NCBI RefSeq assembly: GCF_014356525.2
Contig: NC_052505.1
Span: 54,054,379 to 54,118,378 of the forward strand
Length of the DNA stretch: 64,000 nucleotides
Direction: 5' to 3'
DNA from: Nilaparvata lugens
Taxonomy: Eukaryota; Arthropoda; Insecta; Hemiptera; Delphacidae
Made by a program: the position numbers and the translations under genes. The first letter of the stretch is position 1. Every line of letters begins with the position of its first letter. A model generated the notes under the pieces. The model did no database searches. It was not told the origin of the DNA and saw only the letters and a list, made by a program, of their open reading frames with translations. Below, piece after piece: positions 45,748 to 55,669 of this stretch.

Positions 45748-46925
45748 GATATTTTTCGTTTGGTTTGCAAAATCAAATATAATTTTTCATATAGTAGCTC
45801 GACTAGTATTAATGGAAACTTGTGCGCTAGCCAACATTTTTTAATATTAATTTCATGGAAAAGGAAAACTCTCTTCTTTGTCTATTAAGATTTCTATCTT
45901 AAAAATTTACTAAATTATTCGAAAGCCTTAATGACATAAGAAAACAGAGTCTGAAAAATATAAAATTATAAAATGTCATAAACTCAATATGAACATAATC
46001 TTAAAAATTTCATTCCAATTTAAAGGCTATCTTCCTGACTTTCAGCAATACTCTACGATAATATATTTCCAGAAACAATAACTCAAATGTAACGTAACTG
46101 AAAACTTTCTATACTTCTTTAGAAAAAAAATGTATAATTATCTTCCATCACTAATAAAGTCAAAAGGATTATTCTCAATCAATATCATTAACTTTAAAAA
46201 TAACAGGCTTAATTAATTCAAAACTCTTATGGAAGTTTCAATCAATTAAATTCCCTAAATTATATTTTAACCTTATTTTACGTACCTTAGCGGTTATTTG
46301 AAGAAACAATTATTCATACATGAAGAAGAAACACAATTAAACCTTTCAGGACATGGCACTACTAGAAAATTTAAACATTAATAAAAATAAAACTAGCTCC
46401 TACATTAACTAATTATACTTGTAAACCTGCCCAAATGGGGGAAACATAATGACTACATCTTTACTCTCGTAGTGCTCCTAGCAAAGTGTCATCCGAAACG
46501 TAATCTGGTCTCTCGACTGGGGAATCCCCCCACTACTGTATTTAGAAACAGGTCTCCTATTGGGCGAAAGGAATCAATTCGACCAATCGTCGCGTGACTT
46601 GTAGAGTCTTTGAACCAAATAGTAACTGCAAAATCGGTAGTTTGTTATAATTTCAATGCTTGCTGTTTCCCAACTTATCGCACTTTATGTCGCAACAAGA
46701 AGGCTAAGTTTCAGAGATAATTCCATAATCTACATTCCTCGACGACTCGGAGCCACAATTTTTAAATATCTATCATGGGAAACTCGAAGTCATGGCCGTT
46801 CATAATAGAGAGAGAAAATAATTTATTTCGCTAACTCACTTACAATAATGGCTCTAGTCTATTGCATATTAAATTTACTATTATAACTTGGGAAAAGGCC
46901 TGAATTAAAAGGAGTGCTCGGCACA
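45748..46925 (-). repeat. LTR (5' on the minus strand)
   Basis: Second copy of 39540-40718. Few single-base differences (for example AATGG/ATTGG near the outer end; GTGGCTTG/GTGACTTG internally). Confidence 0.9.
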
Positions 46926-47089
46926 ATGTCTAACAGTGCTTACTCTAGAAGTTGAAGGGTGTATGGAATAAGATGTACAACATCTTTCTCTTGAAATAAC
47001 ACACTCTCTCTTTTATTGATACATAGCATAATATATGAATTGAGCATTCATATGAATAATAAGATTATTCACATTATAATTCAATAGAT

Positions 47090-47440
47090 TCAGTCCAATA
47101 TATCGAGAACTATCCAGTGATATAATTCACCCAATCTATCACTTATTTCGCAGAATCCTCTGCTGAATGAGAATTTCAAGATGGCTGCTCCCTCGCATAG
47201 ATCGGTATAGCTTGACAGTTCGGCATCATGAAAGATGGATCTTAGTGTCTCTAGAAAGTTTTGAGCCGTTCCAAATGGTTCTGGTAGGTCCTTATCTCCA
47301 AACTTCAGAAATGGTTGTACAATCCATTGGTTGCTGGTTACTAGTAGACAGTCTCTGCACTCACACATATCTGCTTGCTCCACTGCAGGCTGATGTTGGC
47401 ACTGGGTCTGGCACAGTGTTAGGAGTTGTAGTAGCAGGAG
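47090..47440 (-). other. Unrecognised Cys-containing frame downstream of the polymerase
   Basis: The minus-strand frame is open from about 47440 to a stop at 47090, with QADMCECRDCLLV, KFGDKDLPEPFGTAQNFLETLRSIFHDAEL and DLCEGAAILKF. A second frame just upstream (about 47600-47380) reads RKCQQIHCEHVFTLHSH, EVCAPCC and then a Thr/Pro/Ala-rich stretch. The two could be one Cys/His-rich gene broken by a shift. No family recognised. Position directly after the polymerase fits a small Polinton accessory gene, but this is inference. Confidence 0.3.
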
Positions 47441-47613
47441 TACTAGCTGGAGTAGTAGCTGGAGTTCTAGTTGTAGCTGATGCTAGTTCTTTACAGCACG
47501 GTGCACAGACCTCAACTGATGATGACTGCTTCCAAAAAGTCTTGCGATGTGAATGTAGGGTGAAGACATGTTCGCAGTGGATTTGTTGACACTTCCTGGC
47601 ATGAGGTATGACA

Positions 47614-50600
47614 TCACTTTCCGAACAATTTTCTCAGAATGCTGTACTTGGATGCATCACCATCTATTTTATAGTCATTGATCATATCAGCAAGCTCATC
47701 ATTTGATAAGGGACATGACCATTTAGCAGGGATAGTACTGCTTCCTGACTCATTGACTTTATCAATGAGCTCATCATGTGATGAGGAATGTAGCCTTTTA
47801 GCTGTTGTAGTACTGCTAGCTGCCTGAACCTTGGGAATTTCTTGAGAGTCAATCATCTCTTCCTTCACATCATAATCCTCCTCCTCCTCCTCCTCATCCT
47901 CCTCCTCTGCCTCCTCATCCTTCTCCTCATCAATGTGTGCTAGAGTGGGGATCTTGTAATGTCCATGTGCAAGAGTTGTAATTCCATCATCTAGAATATA
48001 CCTCTTCTCATCAGCTTTGCTCAGTGCCTTCTTCCTCATGACTTGAGTCATGATCTGATGTTTCCTAGTGCCAAACATCACTTGTTCTCTATAGATATCC
48101 TCATCACCATATAGACAATCTAGATAGTCTTCGAAGCCTATGTAACGTTCAGCATCTGGATGCATTTTTGAGAGTTCTTGCCCAAGTATTGGTCTCCGTA
48201 CTCCTTTAGCTTTTTTTATCAATCCACTTGTCAGCTGATTTGGATCACTATTGTAACACCCACAAGCATATAGCTTTGATCGTAGGCCTACATACTCAAG
48301 TGGTGCTCGGCCAGCATATTCGTCTTTGAACTTTCCAAGCACCATTTTGTTTGCATCCGAGTAGCATGGGTGGTCTGCAGGGTACTCTGAAGTGTCAAAG
48401 GTATCTTTAAGCTGCTTATTGTTTATGATATCTTTGTACATGTCCTCTGTCTTGACAAGGTAGAACAAGCTTTCAGTATCTTGATATAAGAGTTGAAGAC
48501 GGTCCTTGTAGATGGGCTTCATGATGTTATAATGGAATTTGTACATGAGGGTTTTGCTGATGTCAAGCACTGATAACCCTATATAGATTGGCTTGCTGAG
48601 CTCCACTTTCTCTTTATGCATCGTAACAGCACAAATATTCTCACCAAATATGATACAATCCTTGTACACTGGTCGAGCAATCAGTTTCTTCAATCGCTTT
48701 TCATCATTCACTAGCTCCATGCTCATCCTTTTTCGCACATTCTCCATCGTTTTACCAAACATGGCATTGTTCATGAGTTTGAAAAAGTTCTTCTCAAACT
48801 TGTTCTTTGACTGCTGTCTTAGCTTTGTATTAAGCATGATGTAAGGTGCTAGGAAGTCCTCCTGCTCAAACCTTACACCTCGATGAACTTTAGTGATTTT
48901 CAATCCATGTTGTACTGCCTGTTTTAGGGTGCGGTAGTGACATACATATCGTTCGCAATTGTTTAGAGCTGTCATGAGTCGTACATGATTAGATTTGAGA
49001 GTTTTCTTGTTCTCTGCTAGGAATGGGAAGTCATTGTGCTCATCATGCAATTCAGAAGGGTACTCAATGTCCACCTCCAAGATGTAGCCAATCTTTTGAA
49101 CATCTCCAACACCCTCAATACCTCTGCTCACCCCCTCCAACTCATCTTTCTTCATCCACTGGAATTTCCGGCATGGAAGTGGTTGTCACATTGCCCAGCC
49201 ATACAGGTTGTTTGCATCTGTGTACAGGAGATATGATGTAGGCTTCTCGGGGTCAATAGGCGCTCCTGTAAAGGCATTGTTGGCTACAGCATGACGGTGT
49301 ATACAATTTGTTATTCCTCCTCTAATACCTCGCTCGATAAACATGTACATGTCATTGTACAACCATTGTCGCTCAAGCTCAACTTTAGTATATTTCAGCA
49401 TGACATCAAAGGAAAAGCCTGGAGATGTAAAGTAGTGAGCACAATCCAAATCATAAGTCTTCATGCATACATCATGGAAGCTCTCAAAGACATCGGCCAA
49501 CAGGAGAACATCTGTTTTCAAGTATTGGTCACTGTACTCTCCCAGAGTTCTACAACTGAATTGGTTCCACACAGTTTGAGCATGTTCATAATCATCACTG
49601 CTAACACTCCTATCAACCAGCTTGCTGAAAAATGCCTCTTTGGGCGGTAGCAATGTTTCTTCAAGTCTCTGCCATGAATTGCAGTAGTCATATGGAAACA
49701 CTCCTTTCCTTGAGACAAGGCTAAATTTGTTTCCAAACACTTTGGCAGTATGTGGTAGCACTTTGGACAAGTCCTCCGGATTCGATGCTGATTTGACTAG
49801 GTTGGTAACCAGATTGTCTAAACTATCAGGTGTAAACCGGAATGTATCGATGAATCGAAGGTGCATTTTTGGAGATATTCGTTTGGTGAATGATATATAC
49901 TTTTCCGATGAGTTTGGGATGACAAACAGCCGATCCTTATCTCTACCCAGCTCTGGAATAATGAGGTGTGTATCATAGTTTGAAGAGTTGTGGAGAAACA
50001 CTGGTATGAATGATTGTCGCTGTCGCTGCAGGTTGCATTTACGGCATAATCCATTCCGGTAGATACCAGTTATATGACAATGGTAATACACCTTATCTTC
50101 ATTGAACTGCTCATTGCAGGCCTCACAGAAATTGGCTGCATTATGTCGTGCTTGCTCTCTTTTGGTTAGTGGGAGCAACTTGATATTCCTGCAGTCAATT
50201 GCCTCATCTAAATCTTTTGCATACATGGTGAGGGTCTTCATGAAATGTTTGGCGGCATCAGGACCCCTGTAGACAATCGGCTCATGAGGGATTAGGTTAG
50301 TGATTGTCAGCCAGGAATCTTCTAAATCTGGGTCCCGCACAAAGTATAAGCAGTAACTCATTGGTCGATGATACTGGATAACTTTGGTAGCTTTACCAAT
50401 CCATTGTTCATTGTCTTCATCAGGTTTCTCCAGGATGTACTCAGAATCGGCGTATGCTACAACAGGTACTCTATACTTTTGCACATGTTTCTCAAACTTT
50501 AAGGTTGGAGGTTTACCATCTTTTTCAACCTGTGGCATGATGATTCTTGCTGTATTATTACTAGCACAATATTCTTCATGCTCAGCCATCCTGCATTCTC

Positions 50601-51591
50601 CATCTCTGTTCTGGGTGTAATGGGTGAAACATCATCTGCAGATGATAATTTTATGTTGATGTTTTGTGAGTTGGGATCCCACAAGTCTTTCAAAATTTTT
50701 AATGTAGCAGTAGTGGCTATTTGATTTATGTTCATTGTCATCCTCAAGGGTGTTGTTTTCATCATCATCATCCTTACTCTCACAGAGGAGGAGAAGATCA
50801 AAGTGATCTGCCTTCATTGCATTCCCAACTCTTCTTGGAAATATAACATTCTTCTCATCCACACCATAAATATTAACTGATACCTCTGGATTATCTTTCT
50901 CAAATATATCGATTTGACTGATGGTAGTGGAAAATCCAATGCCTGAAAAGTTGTATCTCTCTTCCAATTGATGGTATTGCCCATTGACTTGTTGAGGATT
51001 ACTGCCTTGTACATGTTTGGTGAAGATGGCCCATTTGAAACATTGCTGGTCCATGTTTATAGGATTGACGATTGCCTTTCATGCTGATAGAAGAGGTGGA
51101 AGACTGATGTAGGATGATCCACGCAGGGGAGTATGTTTGCTAATCCTGATGAGCAATCCATTGATGATAAGCAAACTCCATCCACTGGAATTTCCTTCGA
51201 ATTTCGTCTCCTCATCCAGTAGGGTCATGCACACTTGGTTGATGATGTCTGGAAGATTGATGATACTGAAGATGGTGTAGTTTGGAGTTTTGAAGGCGAC
51301 ATTCTGAAACTCTTCTTGTTCGAAGAAGGTCTTATCAAGGGTGCTGTGGAAATGTGTTGCCTCCAATACTAGATTGAACTTCATTGCTCCATGTGTCTGC
51401 AGTTGCTGACTGATGATGTGAACAATTTTATCCTTCAGACCGCTCAGAAAGGTGTGGAAATCTTTGGCAGGCTCATCCTTGTATGCATTATTGTAGTATA
51501 GAGTCGTGAGTCGGGATTTGAATGCCTCCTCCAGAACAACAAACTCGTCCACTGAGTTTGCTGTTTGTTGACATCGTGCAGCTTTGCTCAT
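47614..51591 (-). pseudogene. polB: Polinton protein-primed family B DNA polymerase, one frame with three internal TGA codons
   Basis: Replicates the element from its protein-primed ends. I start at ATG 51591 (MSKAARC); the frame runs unshifted to TGA 47614-47616. N-terminal domain: EEAFKSRL, SSGWSLL, PLRGSSYISLP, QQCFKWAIF. Then a zinc finger (ICR-stop-CF...HEEYC); Exo I YADSEY (about residue 383); a second zinc module (EACNEQF...HCHITG...CRKC); Exo II NSSNYD; Exo III YLKTDV; motif A YTDANNLYGWAM; motif B FFKLMNNAMFGKT; motif C YQDTESLFYL, where DTD is usual; and an acidic C-terminal stretch. TGA codons at 51079-51081, 50632-50634 and 49186-49188 break it. Length is close to that of full-size insect homologues. 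Confidence 0.9.
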
Positions 51592-51654
51592 CTGGAACAA
51601 TGCAAAACAATATTGTATAAGTATGGTATGCAGTATTCAACTCTATATATATAC
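51592..51654 (-). other. Possible 63-nt GT-AG intron before the polymerase ATG
   Basis: On the minus strand GTATATATAT...TTGCATTGTTCCAG lies directly before ATGAGC. The same 63-nt arrangement is at 36803-36865 in the left repeat. Consensus borders are good, but no convincing upstream coding exon is seen; it may be an untranslated-leader intron or chance. Confidence 0.3.
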
Positions 51655-52593
51655 CTTCATCACTATCAACAGATGTGGGGGATGAAGGCAGTGAATCAGT
51701 ATCAGTATCAATATCTAGGATTGTGGGTCGGATGTGTGGGTGGGTCGTGGATGGAGGTTCATAGGTGTTTATATTAAATGTTCTAGGGATGATGGTCGGG
51801 AGCTGTATGGGGGGTGGGGGAATGTGAATGGGGGTCTAGGATCTACTTCCTGAGGTGGGATGGGTGCTCCTGATCATTAGAACCATTGCCGCTCATGTCT
51901 GGAAACTATATACACACCTTCATCACTATCAATGTCAGACATATTGTGGGTACAGCCTAATTCTAGGGCAAAGACTTGTTATACATTTTTTAGGTTGGGA
52001 TGAATTATTACAACCACCAACTCAAAAAACATAATTCACAATTAAACTCTCAACTTGTATGTATGTATGTATTGGAACCTAATTCACAATTACACTAGTC
52101 ATTTTTGACTATGTCATTTACTCTATGTATTGGAACCTAATTCACAATTAAACTAGTCACTTTTGAATTCAAGTCATTTTCGAATTTAATTGACAGTCTC
52201 AAACCACCTACTTCAAAATTTAACTCTTTTGAACTTAATTGTCAAATCAGGAATATAATATAAATATATATGACTATAAAATGCACTGGTACTTACTCTT
52301 GATGTTGATGAAGATGAAAGTGATCCAAAACCAATACACAAAAATCACACACACACATACTGGTGGCACGACTGCACAAGATACAATGTCCCACTCCTTG
52401 CAGAACAACTCCTTTTATAGCCCCAGTTCAAGATCATTGGGGATTTTTTCCCCTTTTTTCCCATTTATTCCCGATTTTATGTGTTTTTAATTTTTTTTTT
52501 TAAATTTTTTTTTTCAATTTTTTAAAAAAAATTTTTTTTCAAATTTTTTTTTTCTAAATTTTTTTTTTCAATTTTTTTTTTATTTTTTTTTTT

Positions 52594-52795
52594 GAGGTTA
52601 GGTTTGGTTGAACTAGATGACCTTGAGGTTAGGTGTGGTTGACCTGGATGGCCTTGAGGTTAGGTGTGGTTGACCTGGATGACCTTGAGGTTAGGTTTGG
52701 TCAACTTGGATAACCTTGGGGTTAGGTTTGGTTGACCTGGATGAACTTGAGGTTAGGTTTGGTCAACTTGGGTTACCTTGAGGTGACGGCTGGTT
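52594..52795 (-). repeat. 33-bp subterminal tandem array, right
   Basis: Units of GACCTTGAGGTTAGG and TTTGGTTGACCTGGAT type, the inverse of the left array, with six units visible. Confidence 0.85.
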
Positions 52796-52822
52796 CTGGC
52801 ACACTTGTGTGCCAGGACCAGC
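52786..52822 (-). repeat. Subterminal palindromic hairpin, right
   Basis: GGCTGGTTCTGGCACAC, centre TT, GTGTGCCAGGACCAGCC. In the same orientation as the left palindrome, one C-G pair is replaced by T-A on both arms, so pairing is preserved. Confidence 0.9.
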
Positions 52823-52842
52823 CTTTTGTTACTACTTACCGA

Positions 52843-53684
52843 CACTGCAAGTAAAATGACTTTGACGTCACAGTTAATGAGGTCAATGCTGACTTGACTC
52901 GTTTGGTACAGTGGACTGAGAATAATGGACTGAAAATTAATGAGAGGTAATCGAAATCTATCGTGATAGATTACTCAAGACTTTAAAACACAATTGACAT
53001 GTCTAACGGACCATACATAACATTGAATATCGTACAATTGAAATACAGTTCTGAAATAAAAAATTTGGGACTCACAATGACAAGGACTCTTGACTGGACC
53101 AGCCACGTGACTCAGACTTGTAACAGGGTCATTGGGGGGATCATGACATTGAAGAGGATCTCTGACTTCATTCCCTTTCCAACAAAGGCTATGATGGTCA
53201 TGAATCTGATCTCCCCGGTCTTCAACTACTGTGACATTGTGACTCTTGACTTGACATTTCAACTTTTGCAGTGGATGCAGCGTGCACATAATTATTGTGT
53301 TCACTTTATCTCCAACCTGAGATGTGATGACCATGTGACCGAATACATCAACAGACTTGAACTCATGAAGCTGCATGAGAGTAGATCACATCATGCTTTG
53401 TGCTTCCTGCATAAGATATTGGAAACTAAAACGCAGTGAAATACCGTTACTTGGGTGATTTTGACCGTGGAGGAACGTGGCATGTACCTCATCTGCTGGC
53501 TGTCCCAACACATGGGACTGTTATGTTCAATGAGTCGTTCCTTGTGACGGCCTGTAGTTTATAAAATTCTTTGCCTGCTGAGCTGAGGCTAGTTGAGGGA
53601 CATCGCAGGTTTAGCGCGGCTGTCTTGCAGTGGACCAGAGGTGGTGGACTCGGCTGGAATGCTCCCTAACTCATAATTCAAGTC

Positions 53685-53690
<6 letters not shown>
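52843..53690 (+). pseudogene. LINE copy 2, second part
   Basis: Resumes after the Polinton with Y-RHC, then NEVNADLTRLVQWTENNGLKINE and stops at 52854 and 52948. The next frame (52999-53439) carries LGLTMTRTLDWTSHVTQTCNRVIGGI, FPTKAMM, FNYCDIVTLDLTFQLLQWMQRAHNYC and DDHVTEYINRLELMKLHESRSHHALCFLHKIL. A worn tail (GTWHVPHLLAVPTH-like) runs to the TG microsatellite. It shows how copy 1 looked before repeat B entered it. Non-functional. Confidence 0.85.
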
Positions 53691-53768
<78 letters not shown>

Positions 53769-53778
53769 TGTGTTTGTG
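53688..53778 (+). repeat. (TG)n microsatellite
   Basis: About 40 TG units, followed by a pyrimidine-rich stretch (TCTTTC/TTCCTT) to about 53850. It may mark the 3' tail zone of LINE copy 2. Confidence 0.96.
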
Positions 53779-53850
53779 TTCCTCTCTTTCTTCCATCTTT
53801 CTCTCTTCCTTTTTTCTTTTCTTTTTTTCCTTCTTTCCTTACTTCTACCG

Positions 53851-54154
53851 GAATAATCCATGGATTTGAACTGAAAATTCTCAACTGTATTCACTTCCCT
53901 CTTCTTCCTTCTGCATAAACCCTTTCACGAACTTGAATTTGGGAAGAGTTCAAGTTCTATCTTTTTTATTTTTATTATATTTATATATTCTTTTCTTGAT
54001 CATTTTTCTCAAAGTTATTGTTTACTTTTTCTTCAGTTCATGGTTTATGATGTTTAGAAATAGAAAAAGAAATATATTTATTAGCCGATAAATACTTAAA
54101 ATAGTACAGTGGGCCATGTCTGTTGTTTCAGTTGTAGCTTAGAATCGCCAAACT
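53851..54154. other. Spacer without recognisable feature
   Basis: AT-rich sequence between the LINE tail and the hairpin repeat. Nothing supported. Confidence 0.4.
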
Positions 54155-54766
54155 TAGATCAATCCAGTTATCTGGAAGCTCCAAAATAATCATACAACAA
54201 TATCCGGAAGATTTATCCAATTCCACCAACTTTTACTATGATGAATATAACTTCAAACTCTTGAAATCAGATTATTGGCCGCCATCTTCGATTTTTCTAT
54301 GATGACAAACATTTTTGAGATTGCCATCATGGATAATCTATTTCCACAGATCTCAACGAAAAGATTGATACCATTTTCAGTCCTGTATCATCAAGGGGTC
54401 ATGAGTTACATGGTTTTCTAATTGTTCAGGTTTAGCATTCTAGTGAAAAAAAGAGTGTTTTCAGCTGCTAACAGCTGTTTTTTCTCCTTTTTCAATGACA
54501 TTCCAGCCGTAGAAGATGGACTTTCAACCTTCAACTAGATGTCATTTTCAAGCTTTCGTGATATTCTACAACACTGTGCCAATAATATTGGTGTTTGTTC
54601 ACTCTGAGTACATTAACAGGGTGAAAAATAAATTTGTGTGCCCAAAAAATCCAATTTCAAGAGTTTGAAGTTATATTCACCATAGTAAAAGTTGGTGGAA
54701 ATGGATAAATTTTTTGGATATTGTTGTATGATTATTTTGGAACTTCTAGATGGCTAAATTAATCCG
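54155..54766. repeat. Hairpin-type repeat with about 118-bp inverted arms
   Basis: CCAAAATAATCATACAACAATATCC, CCACCAACTTTTACTAT and ATAACTTCAAACTCTTGAAAT at 54178-54272 reappear inverted at 54650-54745. The about 370-bp centre includes GCCGCCATCTT, TTTTTGAGAT, TCAAGG(G/A)(G/A)TCATGAGTTACA and ACACTGTGCCAATAATA. Arms are about 85 percent identical by eye. No coding frame. It looks like a miniature inverted-repeat element or a fold-back of a larger repeat. Confidence 0.75.
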
Positions 54767-54784
54767 ATATCCTCGATATTATTA

Positions 54785-54935
54785 GAATTACAGATGATTT
54801 CTTGAAAATCGATATATTTTTACCGCCATCTTGTTTTTTTCATGATGACAAACATTTTTGAGATACCATTCACAAGTCTGTACCTTCAAGGAGTCATGAG
54901 TTACACGGTTTTCTAACTGTTGGGATTGGCATTTG
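54785..54935 (+). repeat. Partial second copy of the hairpin-repeat centre
   Basis: TACCGCCATCTTG, CATGATGACAAACATTTTTGAGAT, AAGGAGTCATGAGTTACACGGTTTTCTAAC repeat words found at 54275-54425. Confidence 0.7.
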
Positions 54936-55669
54936 GTTGAAAAAGCGTATTTTTGACGTGACAACGTCTTATAAATTGGTTTGCCTGGTGACACTTCGAG
55001 AAACTGCGTTACATTCCCACGTTATGCCCTCACAATGAGAGCGAGTGAGAGCGTTCGTTTCGGTTCACGGTCGTCTGGAAAGAGCACGAATAGGAGCAGT
55101 GGCGAGCAACGCAGCAGCAACCCGAAGGCATTCACCTGGAGAGAGAGTGAAACGGAGCAATCTCCTGTGACTGCGCCACTACTTAGTGAATAGGCTATGT
55201 GAATAGGTATAAGTGAATAGGTATAAGTGTAAGTATAATAGGTATAAGTGAATAGGTTAAGTTGTAGTAATCACAATGTTGTGGTAGTTTTCAATCACAA
55301 AAGTAGTATAAATCTTTTCTCAGCCAATAATAATTTGTTTAACTTGAAAAAATGAGCACGACTTGCTATGTAAAAAATTGAATCGAGCACAGTTAGCCCG
55401 CCTAAGAGCGAGAGAGACAGTGATTTTGTTGAGGATGTGTGAAGGTAAAAATAAAATTTTGTTAATATGAAATTCAGTGCGAGATTCTTTGTATGAATTA
55501 ATGTTTTGAATATAATTCTTTGTATAAATAAATGTTTTAAATTGAAACTATTATTTCATCCTTCTTCCCACTATAGGAATGAATATTCACATTAAAATTA
55601 TTTTACCACTCAGTCGTTGTCAGAGTTATTTTACAGTCGTTGTCACGTAAAACTTTCGCCCGTATACCA
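54936..55669. other. Dispersed-repeat-like non-coding stretch
   Basis: Starts GACGTGACAACGTCTTATAAATTGG and passes through a GC-richer GAGAGCGAGTGAGAGCG segment and a run of GTGAATAGGTATAA-type short repeats (55195-55260). A 70-codon frame at 54981 has no recognisable motif. Confidence 0.4.

Larger units (their letters stand above)
39540..46925 (-). mobile_element. Nested non-coding LTR element (7386 bp) inside the Polinton
   Basis: Two direct repeats of 1179 and 1178 bp (39540-40718 and 45748-46925) flank a 5.0-kb interior. On the minus strand the repeats run TGTGCCGAGC...AAATATCA, with TG...CA ends. A purine tract AAGGAGGGGCAG lies directly before the left (then 3') repeat, which sets the orientation. 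The interior has no gag or pol frame on either strand, so it resembles a large non-autonomous retrotransposon derivative. I found no matching target duplication at the outer edges (TTTCA against ATGTC). Confidence 0.8.
35754..52836. mobile_element. Polinton/Maverick DNA element (17,083 bp) inserted in LINE copy 2
   Basis: TACCGA is found on both sides (35748-35753 and 52837-52842), and the LINE sequence ATATACCG-ACACTGC is split exactly there. The element begins AGTAGTAACAAG and ends in its inverse, ...GTTACTACT. Six-base duplication, AG...CT termini, very long terminal inverted repeats and a protein-primed family B DNA polymerase together define a Polinton. I find no integrase, packaging ATPase, protease or capsid gene. 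The rest is tandem arrays and a nested LTR element, so it is a degraded or non-autonomous copy. Confidence 0.93.
51140..52836 (-). repeat. Polinton right terminal inverted repeat (1697 bp)
   Basis: Reverse complement of 35754-37318. Its inner end lies inside the polymerase N-terminal coding region. Outer elements in mirrored order: polymerase start, short repeats, T-rich tract (52485-52595), 33-bp array and palindrome. An extra segment (about 52330-52480, with a CACACA run and CTCCTTTTATAGCCCC) is not in the left copy. Confidence 0.93.

Noticed and set aside
47167..47589. Plus-strand 140-codon frame with Val/Ala/Gly-rich C-terminus
   Set aside because: It lies opposite a Thr/Pro/Ala-rich minus-strand frame in the direction of the polymerase and has no recognisable motif; probably a shadow.
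53589..53918. Lys/Arg and Thr/His-rich frames around the TG tract
   Set aside because: Microsatellite and pyrimidine-tract artefacts.
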